From Uliginosibacterium sp036017065 (GTDB lineage Bacteria; Pseudomonadota; Gammaproteobacteria; Burkholderiales; Rhodocyclaceae): a stretch of 64,000 bases of DNA. Positions 28,870 to 36,895 of the stretch are shown in pieces. The stretch is taken from assembly GCF_036017065.1 (NCBI RefSeq), contig NZ_JAYXHR010000001.1:1-64000 (forward strand). The letters run 5' to 3'. The notes beneath the pieces were generated by a model. It saw only the letters and a program-made list of their open reading frames with translations, was not told the DNA's origin and did not search any database. How positions within the stretch are numbered: the first letter of the stretch is position 1; each line of letters begins with the position of its first letter. A program made the translations under genes and the position numbers.

Positions 28870-30573
28870 ATGTCCACCTCTTTTGCTGTCTCTCCCATGG
28901 CCGAAAGCTTTGCCGCGCTGTTCGAGGAGAGCCTGAATCGCCAGGAAATGCGTGCTGGCGAAGTCATCACCGCTGAAGTCGTCCGTGTCGACCAGAATTT
29001 CGTGGTCGTGAACGCGGGCCTGAAGTCCGAAAGCTACATCCCGGTCGAAGAATTCCGTAACGACCGCGGCGAAGTCGAAGCCAACCCGGGCGATTACGTC
29101 CAGGTCGCCATCGAATCGCTGGAAGATGGTTTCGGCGAAACCCGCCTGTCGCGTGACAAGGCCAAGCGCATCGCTGCCTGGAACGCACTGGACACCGCGC
29201 TGACCGACGGCACCCTGGTCAAGGGCCTGGTGACCGGCAAGGTCAAGGGTGGTCTGACCGTCATGACCAATGGCATCCGCGCGTTCCTGCCGGGTTCTCT
29301 GGTCGACATGCGTCCGGTCAAGGACACCACGCCGTACGAAGGCAAGGAATTCGAATTCAAGGTCATCAAGCTGGACCGCAAGCGCAACAACGTCGTCGTG
29401 TCGCGCCGCGCCGTGCTGGAAGTGACCATGGGCGAGGAGCGCGAAAAGCTGCTGGCCAACCTGCAGGAAGGCACCATCGTCAAGGGTATCGTCAAGAACA
29501 TCACCGACTACGGTGCGTTCGTGGACCTGGGCGGTATCGACGGCCTGCTGCACATCACCGACCTGGCCTGGCGCCGTGTCCGTCACCCGAGCGAAGTGCT
29601 CACCGTGGGCGACGAAGTCACCGCCAAGGTCCTGAAGTTCGACCAGGAAAAGAACCGCGTCTCGCTGGGCATGAAGCAACTGGGCGAAGATCCGTGGGTG
29701 GGCATCTCCCGCCGCTACCCGTCGGGCACCCGCCTGTTCGGCAAGGTGACCAACATCACCGACTACGGCGCGTTCGTTGAAGTCGAGCAAGGCATCGAAG
29801 GTCTTGTGCACGTGTCCGAAATGGACTGGACCAACAAGAACATCCATCCGACCAAGGTTGTCCAGCTGGGCGACGAAGTCGAAGTGATGATCCTGGAAAT
29901 CGACGAAGACCGTCGCCGCATCTCGCTGGGCATGAAGCAGTGCATGGCGAACCCGTGGGACGAATTCGGCCAGAACCACAAGAAGGGCGACCGTGTGAAG
30001 GGTGCCATCAAGTCGATCACCGATTTCGGCGTCTTCATCGGCCTGCCGGGCGGCATCGATGGTCTGGTGCACCTGTCCGACCTGTCGTGGAGCCTGCCGG
30101 GCGAAGAAGCGATCCGCAACTTCAAGAAGGGCGATGAGCTGGAAGCAGTCGTGCTGGCCATCGACATCGAGAAGGAGCGCATCTCGCTGGGCGTCAAGCA
30201 GTTGGATGGTGATCCCTTCACCTCCTTCGTGGCCACCCACGACAAGAACAGCCTGGTCAAGGGCACCGTGAAGTCCGTGGATGCCCGCGGTGCGGTGATC
30301 GATCTGGGCGGTGACGTCGAAGGCTACCTGCGTGTCTCCGAGTTCTCGCGCGAGCGTACCGAAGACCTGTCTGCCGTGCTGAAGGCGGGCGAAGAGATCG
30401 AAACCATGATCGTCAACGTCGACCGCAAGTCGCGCTCGATCAACCTGTCGATCAAGGCCAAGGATCAAGCCGAGCAGAACGAAGCCATGCAGAAGCTGTC
30501 GGCTGACGCGTCCAGCGGTACGACCAACCTGGGCGCACTGCTGAAGGCCAAGCTCAACAGCACGCAACAGTAA
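28870..30573 (+). CDS. rpsA: 30S ribosomal protein S1
   Basis: A 567-residue S1 with six repeated S1 RNA-binding domains; the repeat core is recognisable as ITDYGAFVDLGGIDGLLHITD and its variants at roughly 90-residue spacing. S1 recruits mRNA to the 30S subunit. The first two repeats are the ribosome-binding ones and are the most diverged, as usual. The start at ATG 28870 gives the common MSTSFAV...MAESFAALFEES leader; ATG 28897 is an alternative. The ihfB gene follows after 15 bp. Confidence 0.98.
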   Translation: MSTSFAVSPMAESFAALFEESLNRQEMRAGEVITAEVVRVDQNFVVVNAGLKSESYIPVEEFRNDRGEVEANPGDYVQVAIESLEDGFGETRLSRDKAKRIAAWNALDTALTDGTLVKGLVTGKVKGGLTVMTNGIRAFLPGSLVDMRPVKDTTPYEGKEFEFKVIKLDRKRNNVVVSRRAVLEVTMGEEREKLLANLQEGTIVKGIVKNITDYGAFVDLGGIDGLLHITDLAWRRVRHPSEVLTVGDEVTAKVLKFDQEKNRVSLGMKQLGEDPWVGISRRYPSGTRLFGKVTNITDYGAFVEVEQGIEGLVHVSEMDWTNKNIHPTKVVQLGDEVEVMILEIDEDRRRISLGMKQCMANPWDEFGQNHKKGDRVKGAIKSITDFGVFIGLPGGIDGLVHLSDLSWSLPGEEAIRNFKKGDELEAVVLAIDIEKERISLGVKQLDGDPFTSFVATHDKNSLVKGTVKSVDARGAVIDLGGDVEGYLRVSEFSRERTEDLSAVLKAGEEIETMIVNVDRKSRSINLSIKAKDQAEQNEAMQKLSADASSGTTNLGALLKAKLNSTQQ

Positions 30574-30588
30574 TCGTCCGCGTCTGTC

Positions 30589-30888
30589 ATGACCAAGTCG
30601 GAGCTGATTGAGCGGCTGGCGACCCGTTTCCCGCAGCTGGGAACGAAGGACGCCGACTTCGCCGTGAAGGTCGTCCTCGACGAGATGACCGCGTGCCTGT
30701 CGCGCGGTCATCGGATCGAGATCCGTGGCTTTGGCAGCTTTGCCCTCAACTACCGGCCGCCGCGCATGGGGCGCAACCCCAAGTCCGGCGAGAAGGTGCT
30801 GGTGCCCGAGAAGTACGTACCGCACTTCAAGGCCGGCAAGGAGTTGAGGGAGCGTGTCGATTACAGCGCCGAGGTGGCGACGCAGTAG
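30589..30888 (+). CDS. ihfB: Integration host factor subunit beta
   Basis: A 99-residue HU/IHF-family protein starting MTKSELIERLATRFP. The RGFGSF motif, the DNA-intercalating RPPRMGRNPKSGE arm and the VPHFKAGKELRERV C-terminus identify IHF-beta rather than HU. It pairs with IHF-alpha, encoded elsewhere, to bend DNA by about 160 degrees at specific sites. It lies directly behind rpsA, as in most proteobacteria, and ahead of a strong terminator. Confidence 0.97.
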   Translation: MTKSELIERLATRFPQLGTKDADFAVKVVLDEMTACLSRGHRIEIRGFGSFALNYRPPRMGRNPKSGEKVLVPEKYVPHFKAGKELRERVDYSAEVATQ

Positions 30889-30913
30889 TTCGCGTTCCAC
30901 CGGAATGCAGCAA

Positions 30914-30947
30914 GCAGAAGGCGGCCTAACGGCCGCCTTCTGCTTTT
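30914..30947 (+). terminator. Intrinsic terminator after ihfB
   Basis: A perfect 13-bp stem (30914-30926 with 30931-30943), TAAC loop and TTTT end. It lies 25 bp after the ihfB stop and before lapA. Confidence 0.92.
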
Positions 30948-30972
30948 CGGGCTGTTGACGGATAATCGCGCG

Positions 30973-31263
30973 ATGATGCGATATGTTGCATGGTCACTGC
31001 GGGCCATACTCTTCCTGCTCCTGCTCGGTTTCGCCATCAAGAACGATGGTGCCGTGACGGTGCGTTTCTTTCTGGACACCGAGTGGCAGGTGCCGCTGGT
31101 CGTCGTCATGCTGGTCATGTTTGCCGGCGGCGTCGTACTGGGTGCGACCGCTACGGTGGCTACCCTGTTTTCGCAACGGCGCGAAATCCGCCGTCTCAAG
31201 CGAGCCTCCGAGCGGACGCCCGTGCCGCGCGAGGCCTCGACCGAAATTCCTGACGCTTTCTGA
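30973..31263 (+). CDS. lapA: LapA family membrane protein (DUF1049)
   Basis: A 96-residue inner-membrane protein with two transmembrane segments (about 5-20 and 40-65) separated by a short loop containing VTVRFFLDTEWQVPL, and a basic cytoplasmic tail with RREIRRLKRASE. This is the LapA/YciS pattern. LapA works with LapB in controlling LPS assembly. Two adjacent ATGs (30973, 30976) can serve as start. The lapB gene follows after 9 bp. Confidence 0.9.
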   Translation: MMRYVAWSLRAILFLLLLGFAIKNDGAVTVRFFLDTEWQVPLVVVMLVMFAGGVVLGATATVATLFSQRREIRRLKRASERTPVPREASTEIPDAF

Positions 31264-31272
31264 TCCATCCAC

Positions 31273-32448
31273 ATGGAATTTGAACTCTGGTGGTTGTTGT
31301 CCTGGCCGATCTTCTTCGGTCTGGGCTGGTTTGCCGCGCGGGTGGATATCCGCCATCTGCTGCGCGAATCGCGTTCTCTGCCGCGTTCCTACCTCAAGGG
31401 CCTGAACTTCCTTGTCAATGAGCAGCCGGACAAGGCCATCGACGCCTTCCTGGATGCGGTGCAGGTCGATCCGCAGACCATCGAACTGCATTTCGCCTTG
31501 GGGAGCCTCTTCCGCCGGCGTGGCGAGGTGGATCGCGCGATCCGCATCCATCAAAGCCTGATCGATCGCGAAGACCTCAACAGCGAGCAGCGCCTGCAGG
31601 CCCTGCGGGAGCTGGGCGAGGACTTTTTCAAGGCGGGTCTGTTCGATCGCGCCGAGCGTGCTTATCTGCAGCTGCGTGACAGCGGCCGCCGTGAAGATGC
31701 GACCCGGGCCCTGCTGGAGATCTATCAGCAGGAAAAGGACTGGCCGCGCGCGATCGAGATGGCCCGTGCCTTGCCGGACCGTGGTGACCTCGAGATCGAA
31801 CGGCAGATCGCCAATTTCTACTGCGAGATCGCGACGACGGATATCGCCAACGGTCGCTTTGATGAAGCCCGTCAGCACATCCAGGATGCCCTGAACACGC
31901 AGAAGAAGAATGTGCGTGCCACCATCCTGCAAGGCGACGTACTGGCGGCCGAAGGCAAGGATGCAGAGGCGCTGGAGGCGTGGAAGAGGCTCGAGCAGCA
32001 GAACCCGGCCTTCCTCTCCCAGGTGGCCGAACGCATGATGGAGGCGTATCGCCGCCAGGGTGAGCCGGAGCGCGGTATCGCCCTGCTGAGGTTCTACCTG
32101 GAACACTACCCTTCACTGGACCTGCTGGAGGCTGTTTTCCAGTGGGAGATGGAAAAGCAAGGGCCGCAGGTGGCCTACGATCTGGTGCGGGACGAGTTGA
32201 AGCGCAACCCCACTTTGCTGGGGCTGGAAAAACTGCTGGAAGCGGCTGTCCACACTGCACCGACGGAACGCATCACCGACGTGGAGCTGGTCAAGGGCCT
32301 GATCCACGGACATACCCGTCGCGTGGCGCGTTATCGTTGCAATGCCTGTGGTTTCAAGGCGCGCCAGTTTTACTGGCGGTGTCCGGCCTGCGGTGGATGG
32401 GAAACCTATCCGCCCAAACGGACTGAAGAATTTGACCTGGCGCCCTGA
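31273..32448 (+). CDS. lapB: Lipopolysaccharide assembly protein LapB
   Basis: A 391-residue protein with an N-terminal membrane anchor (LWWLLSWPIFFGLGWFAAR), tetratricopeptide repeats through about residues 40-340, and a C-terminal rubredoxin-like metal site made of two CxxC pairs (CNACGF, CPACGG). That is the full LapB/YciM architecture. In E. coli LapB adjusts LpxC turnover by the FtsH protease and so sets LPS output. It is coupled to lapA and followed by sugar nucleotide and heptose genes. Confidence 0.95.
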   Translation: MEFELWWLLSWPIFFGLGWFAARVDIRHLLRESRSLPRSYLKGLNFLVNEQPDKAIDAFLDAVQVDPQTIELHFALGSLFRRRGEVDRAIRIHQSLIDREDLNSEQRLQALRELGEDFFKAGLFDRAERAYLQLRDSGRREDATRALLEIYQQEKDWPRAIEMARALPDRGDLEIERQIANFYCEIATTDIANGRFDEARQHIQDALNTQKKNVRATILQGDVLAAEGKDAEALEAWKRLEQQNPAFLSQVAERMMEAYRRQGEPERGIALLRFYLEHYPSLDLLEAVFQWEMEKQGPQVAYDLVRDELKRNPTLLGLEKLLEAAVHTAPTERITDVELVKGLIHGHTRRVARYRCNACGFKARQFYWRCPACGGWETYPPKRTEEFDLAP

Positions 32449-32498
32449 GCAGGTGCCGGGCATATAACCCTCCCCTTCACCTTGAGCGAAGCACGATC

Positions 32499-33821
32499 AT
32501 GAAAATCACTGTCGTAGGAACCGGCTATGTCGGTCTGGTGTCGGGCGCTTGCCTGGCAGAAGTGGGCAATGACGTCCTGTGCCTGGATGTCGATCCGGAG
32601 AAAATCCGCATTCTCGAGGAGGGGGACATCCCCATTTTCGAGCCGGGGCTGCTGGAGATGGTCAGGCGCAATGTCGCGTCCGGTCGCCTGCATTTCACCA
32701 CCGACATCGAGCGCGCCGTCGCGCACGGCACCATCCAGTTCATCGCCGTGGGCACGCCGCCGGATGAGGACGGTTCTGCGGACCTGAAGTACGTGCTGGC
32801 TGCCGCGCGCAACATCGGCCGCCACATGACCGACTACAAGGTGGTCGTCGACAAGAGCACTGTGCCGGTGGGCACGGCCGACAAGGTCAAGGCAGCGATT
32901 GCCGAGGAGCTGAAGAACCGTGGCGCGGACGTGCCCTACGGCGTGGTGTCCAATCCCGAATTCCTGAAGGAGGGCGCCGCGGTGGAGGACTTCATGCGTC
33001 CGGACCGCATCGTGGTCGGCGCAGAAGATGAACAGGCCATCCACCTGATGCGCGCGCTGTACGCGCCGTTCCAGCGCAACCACGAGCGTCTGCTGGTGAT
33101 GGACGTCCGCTCTGCAGAGCTGACCAAGTACGCGGCAAACGCCATGCTGGCCACCCGTATCAGCTTCATGAACGAGCTGGCACTACTGGCCGAGAAGCTG
33201 GGCGCCGACATCGAACTCGTGCGCCAGGGCATCGGCTCCGACCCGCGAATCGGCTGGCATTTCCTGTACGCCGGTTGCGGCTACGGCGGTTCCTGTTTCC
33301 CCAAGGACGTGCAGGCCCTGATCCGCACCGCTGGCGGCGTGGATCAGGATCTGAAGGTGCTGAAGGCTGTCGAGGATGCCAACGAACATCAGAAGCATGT
33401 GCTGGTCGATAAGATCATCGCGCGCTTCGGCGAGGACCTGAAGGGGCGGCGTTTCGCTGTATGGGGCCTGGCTTTCAAGCCGAATACCGACGACATGCGC
33501 GAAGCGCCGAGCCGCGTCATCCTGGACGAGCTGTTCAAGCGTGGCGCCACCGCGGTCGCCTACGACCCGGTTGCGATGCACGAAGCGAAACGCATCTTTG
33601 GCGATGATGCGCGGCTGAGCTTCGTCGAGAACCCGATGCAGGCGCTGGAAGGGTCCGATGCGCTTGTCATAGTGACGGAGTGGAAGGAGTTCCGCAGTCC
33701 CGACTTCGAGCGCATCCGCAGCAGTCTGAAGCAGCCGGTCATTTTCGACGGTCGCAATATCTTCAGCCCCGAACTGCCGCGCGCCGCTGGCATCGAATAC
33801 CAGGGTATCGGTCGCAAGTAA
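32499..33821 (+). CDS. ugd: UDP-glucose 6-dehydrogenase
   Basis: A 440-residue dehydrogenase that oxidises UDP-glucose to UDP-glucuronate with two NAD+. It has the N-terminal Rossmann motif VVGTGYVGLVSGACLAE, the catalytic cysteine in GYGGSCFPKDV, and the C-terminal UDP-binding domain with WGLAFKPNTDDMREAPS. The product feeds exopolysaccharide or LPS sugars. It lies 50 bp after lapB and 2 bp before the heptose kinase gene, so it belongs to the cell-envelope operon. Confidence 0.96.
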   Translation: MKITVVGTGYVGLVSGACLAEVGNDVLCLDVDPEKIRILEEGDIPIFEPGLLEMVRRNVASGRLHFTTDIERAVAHGTIQFIAVGTPPDEDGSADLKYVLAAARNIGRHMTDYKVVVDKSTVPVGTADKVKAAIAEELKNRGADVPYGVVSNPEFLKEGAAVEDFMRPDRIVVGAEDEQAIHLMRALYAPFQRNHERLLVMDVRSAELTKYAANAMLATRISFMNELALLAEKLGADIELVRQGIGSDPRIGWHFLYAGCGYGGSCFPKDVQALIRTAGGVDQDLKVLKAVEDANEHQKHVLVDKIIARFGEDLKGRRFAVWGLAFKPNTDDMREAPSRVILDELFKRGATAVAYDPVAMHEAKRIFGDDARLSFVENPMQALEGSDALVIVTEWKEFRSPDFERIRSSLKQPVIFDGRNIFSPELPRAAGIEYQGIGRK

Positions 33822-33823
33822 GC

Positions 33824-34777
33824 ATGTCCCTCATGAGCAAGCTGCAGGTCCCGGAAACCCGTGGCGCCCGCATCCTCGTCGTCGGCGACGTGATGCTGGA
33901 CCGCTACTGGTTTGGCGAGGTCAACCGCATTTCGCCGGAAGCTCCCGTACCCGTCGTGCATGTTGCACGTAGCGAGGAGCGTCCTGGCGGCGCCGCGAAC
34001 GTGGCCCGCAACGCGGTGACCCTGGGGGCGCAATGCAGCCTGCTGACGGTGGTGGGAAACGACGAGCCGGCCCAGGCGCTGGAACGCCTGCTCGACCAGG
34101 CGGGTGTCACGGCGCACCTGCACCGCGATGCCAGCCTGGCCACCACCATCAAGCTGCGCGTCATCGGGCGACAGCAGCAGTTGCTGCGCATCGACTTCGA
34201 GAACACGCCGGACCGCGAAGTCCTGCATGAGAAGCTGGCCGACTATCGCGCCTTGCTGCCGCAGCACGACGTCGTGGTGTTGTCCGATTACGGCAAGGGC
34301 GGGCTGGCACACGTGCAGGAGATGATCCGCATCGCCCGCGAGGCAGGCAAGCCGGTCCTGGTCGACCCCAAGGGTGAGGACTACGCCCGCTACAGCGGTG
34401 CCAGCCTGCTCACGCCCAACCGCAGCGAATTGCGGCAGGTGGTGGGGCGCTGGCGCGATGACGCGGATCTCGAAACCCGGGCACAGGCACTACGCCAGGA
34501 ACTGGCGCTGGACGCCTTGCTGGTCACGCGCTCGGAGGAAGGTATGAGCCTGTTCCGTGCCGACGGTACCGTGCATGAGGGAACGCGGGCGCAGGAAGTG
34601 TTCGACGTGTCCGGTGCCGGCGATACCGTCATCGCAACCCTGGCCGTCATGCTGGCAGCCGGTTGCGACCTGGTACAGGCGATGCGCCTGTCCAATCATG
34701 CCGCCGGCATCGTGGTCGGCAAGCTCGGCACCGCGACGGTGTCGCTGGATGAATTGCGTCACAGCCTTGCGGCCTAG
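33824..34777 (+). CDS. rfaE1: D-glycero-beta-D-manno-heptose-7-phosphate kinase
   Basis: A 317-residue PfkB/ribokinase-family kinase equal to the N-terminal half of E. coli HldE. Key motifs are GDVMLDRYWFGEVNRISPEA, RPGGAANVARNA and the anion hole/catalytic segment VSGAGDTVIATLA. It phosphorylates heptose-7-phosphate in the ADP-heptose pathway for the LPS inner core. The adenylyltransferase half is absent here and must be a separate gene elsewhere, as is usual in betaproteobacteria. It is followed after 27 bp by hldD. Confidence 0.94.
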   Translation: MSLMSKLQVPETRGARILVVGDVMLDRYWFGEVNRISPEAPVPVVHVARSEERPGGAANVARNAVTLGAQCSLLTVVGNDEPAQALERLLDQAGVTAHLHRDASLATTIKLRVIGRQQQLLRIDFENTPDREVLHEKLADYRALLPQHDVVVLSDYGKGGLAHVQEMIRIAREAGKPVLVDPKGEDYARYSGASLLTPNRSELRQVVGRWRDDADLETRAQALRQELALDALLVTRSEEGMSLFRADGTVHEGTRAQEVFDVSGAGDTVIATLAVMLAAGCDLVQAMRLSNHAAGIVVGKLGTATVSLDELRHSLAA

Positions 34778-34804
34778 CGCGATCCGAACGCTGGATAGGC
34801 AATC

Positions 34805-35806
34805 ATGAGCAAATTGATCATCGTGACCGGCGCAGCCGGCTTCATCGGTTCCAACATCGTCGCGGGCCTGAACGCACGCGGTGTCACCAACATCCTGGCG
34901 GTCGACAATCTCACCAAGGGCGACAAGTTCCGCAACCTGGTGGACTGCGAAGTGGCCGACTACCTGGACAAGCATGACTTCCTCGACGCGCTGCAGGCCG
35001 GCGCGTTCGATGGCAAGGTGCAGGCCGTCCTTCATCAGGGTGCGTGCTCGGACACCATGGAGCACAACGGCCAGTACATGCTGGACAACAATTACCGCTA
35101 CTCGCTGGCTTTGTTCGAGTTCTGCCAGGCCCACAAGGCACAGTTCCTGTATGCCTCGTCTGCCGCCACCTACGGCAGCACCAAGGTGTTCCGCGAAGAG
35201 CCGGAGCACGAAGGGCCGCTCAATGTGTATGGCTACTCGAAGCTGCTGTTCGACCGTGTGTTACGGCAGCGCTTGTCTGCGTTGCAGGCGCAGGTAGTGG
35301 GCTTCCGCTACTTCAACGTCTATGGACCGCGCGAGCAGCACAAGGGCCGCATGGCTTCGGTGGCCTTCCACAACTTCAACCAATACCGTGCCGAAGGAAA
35401 GGTGAAGCTTTTCGAAGGCTGCGACGGCTACCCGAACGGCGGGCAGTTGCGTGATTTCATCTATGTCGGGGACGTGGTCAGGGCCAACCTGTTCTTCCTG
35501 GATCACCCGGAGAAATCAGGCATCTTCAATCTGGGCACCGGTCGCGCGCAGAGCTTCAACGACATCGCATTCTCCGTGGTCAATACCTGTCGTCGCCATG
35601 ATGGGTTGCCGGCCCTGACGCTGGATGAAATGCAGCAGAAGGGGCTCATCGAATACACGCCTTTCCCGGACGCACTGAAGGGCAAGTATCAGAGTTTCAC
35701 CCAGGCGGATGTGTCCGCGCTGCGTGCAGCCGGCTACGATGCTGCCTTCCACGACGTGTCGAGCGGCGTGGACAAGTACTGCACCTGGTTGCTCGGCCGC
35801 GGCTGA
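34805..35806 (+). CDS. hldD: ADP-L-glycero-D-manno-heptose 6-epimerase
   Basis: A 333-residue extended short-chain dehydrogenase. It has the NAD(P) motif TGAAGFIGSNIVAGL, the YGYSK catalytic segment, and the HldD-specific FRYFNVYGPREQHKGRMASV and GYPNGGQLRDFIYVGDVV stretches. It makes the final ADP-L-glycero-D-manno-heptose used for the LPS core. It completes the rfaE1-hldD pair. Confidence 0.96.
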   Translation: MSKLIIVTGAAGFIGSNIVAGLNARGVTNILAVDNLTKGDKFRNLVDCEVADYLDKHDFLDALQAGAFDGKVQAVLHQGACSDTMEHNGQYMLDNNYRYSLALFEFCQAHKAQFLYASSAATYGSTKVFREEPEHEGPLNVYGYSKLLFDRVLRQRLSALQAQVVGFRYFNVYGPREQHKGRMASVAFHNFNQYRAEGKVKLFEGCDGYPNGGQLRDFIYVGDVVRANLFFLDHPEKSGIFNLGTGRAQSFNDIAFSVVNTCRRHDGLPALTLDEMQQKGLIEYTPFPDALKGKYQSFTQADVSALRAAGYDAAFHDVSSGVDKYCTWLLGRG

Positions 35807-35855
35807 TCAAGCCACGCCGGGCGCCGGATTTCCAAGACCACGAAGGGAGCCTGAC

Positions 35856-36173
35856 ATGCTGAAGAAAGTGCTGGTTTCGCTGTTCTCGATCATTGCAAGC
35901 ATCGGCGTCGCGATCGCTGCCGTGAACATCAATACGGCGACCGAGAAGGAACTGGAAACGCTGCCTGGCATCGGCCCGGCGAAAGCCAAAGCCATCATCG
36001 ACCATCGCAAGAAGAACGGCAATTTCAAGACCCTGGAGTCGCTGAAGGACGTCAATGGCATCGGCGATGCGACCTATGCCGAGTTGAAGGGCAAGATCAG
36101 CGTGAGCGGCAGCACCACGACCGAGGCTGCACCCGCGGCCAAGGATGCCAAGAAGGAACCGGCCAAGAAGTGA
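35856..36173 (+). CDS. comEA: ComEA family helix-hairpin-helix DNA-binding protein
   Basis: A 105-residue exported protein. It has a signal peptide (LKKVLVSLFSIIASIGVAIA), then a ComEA-type double helix-hairpin-helix domain (about 22-85: VNINTATEKELETLPGIGP and LKDVNGIGDATYAEL), then a short Ala/Lys-rich tail. ComEA-like proteins bind incoming DNA in the periplasm and help pull it across the outer membrane during transformation. A GAAGGGAG ribosome site precedes ATG 35856. It lies 49 bp after hldD. Confidence 0.92.
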   Translation: MLKKVLVSLFSIIASIGVAIAAVNINTATEKELETLPGIGPAKAKAIIDHRKKNGNFKTLESLKDVNGIGDATYAELKGKISVSGSTTTEAAPAAKDAKKEPAKK

Positions 36174-36227
36174 TGGAGTAAGTTCCGCCGGTCGATGCTT
36201 CAGGGCATCGGCAGGGCGGTTGGCAGT

Positions 36228-36264
36228 AATGAGAACGCCCCTTTTTTGAGGGGCGTTCTCATTT
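36228..36264 (+). terminator. Hairpin terminator after comEA
   Basis: A 14-bp perfect stem (36228-36241 with 36250-36263) with loop TTTTTTGA. The T-run lies in the loop and only a short TT follows the stem, so efficiency is uncertain. It lies 55 bp after comEA and before fdxA. Confidence 0.6.
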
Positions 36265-36406
36265 GCAGCGATGCCCGGGCCCGTGGGCTGCGAGCAATGC
36301 CGGCAATTCATGCATCCATGCCTGGCGCTGCGGCTATGGCGGGTTCAAAGCGCGGTATATTCGCGTCACTCTGAATTCCGAGCTGGCGTCGCGCCTGGAG
36401 TTGCAA

Positions 36407-36730
36407 ATGACCTACGTCGTTTCCGAAAACTGTATCAAGTGCAAGTACACCGATTGCGTCGACGTATGCCCAGTCGACTGCTTCCGTGAAGGCCCCAATT
36501 TCCTGGTGATCGATCCGGACGAATGCATCGACTGCACCCTGTGTGTGGCCGAGTGCCCGGCCGAGGCCATTTTTGCCGAGGACGATCTGCCTGCCGACCA
36601 GCAACACTTCCTCGACCTCAATGCGGAGCTGGCAAAGCAATGGCCCGCGATCGTCGAGCGCAAGGATCCGTTGCCCGACGCAGACGAATGGCGCGACAAA
36701 CCCGGCAAGGTGGACATGCTGGAGCGTTGA
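36407..36730 (+). CDS. fdxA: Seven-iron ferredoxin FdxA
   Basis: A 107-residue ferredoxin carrying one [3Fe-4S] and one [4Fe-4S] cluster. The first Cys set reads CIKCKYTDCVDVCPVDC and the second CIDCTLCVAECP. The C-terminal half (from about residue 60) is the helical extension typical of FdxA-type proteins. It starts MTYVVSENC, matching the family start, so the longer open frame upstream is not used. It carries electrons in central metabolism; its partner is unknown here. Confidence 0.95.
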   Translation: MTYVVSENCIKCKYTDCVDVCPVDCFREGPNFLVIDPDECIDCTLCVAECPAEAIFAEDDLPADQQHFLDLNAELAKQWPAIVERKDPLPDADEWRDKPGKVDMLER

Positions 36731-36772
36731 ACGGACATTGCCCCGGTTTCCGGACTTGTCCGGAGCCCGCAC

Positions 36773-36802
36773 AAGGCGCACTGCCCCGGGCGTGCGCCTT
36801 TT
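36773..36802 (+). terminator. Terminator after fdxA
   Basis: The stem AAGGCGCAC (36773-36781) pairs with GTGCGCCTT (36792-36800), with a ten-base loop and TTTT across the stem end. It is 42 bp after the fdxA stop. Confidence 0.72.
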
Positions 36803-36895
36803 CGTTTGCTGGCGAGGTGTCCAGCGGGTGAGTGCACTGACTGATGCTGCGACACGTCCGCCAACGCCAGGGCTCAATCGTGGCAGCATGTCGCC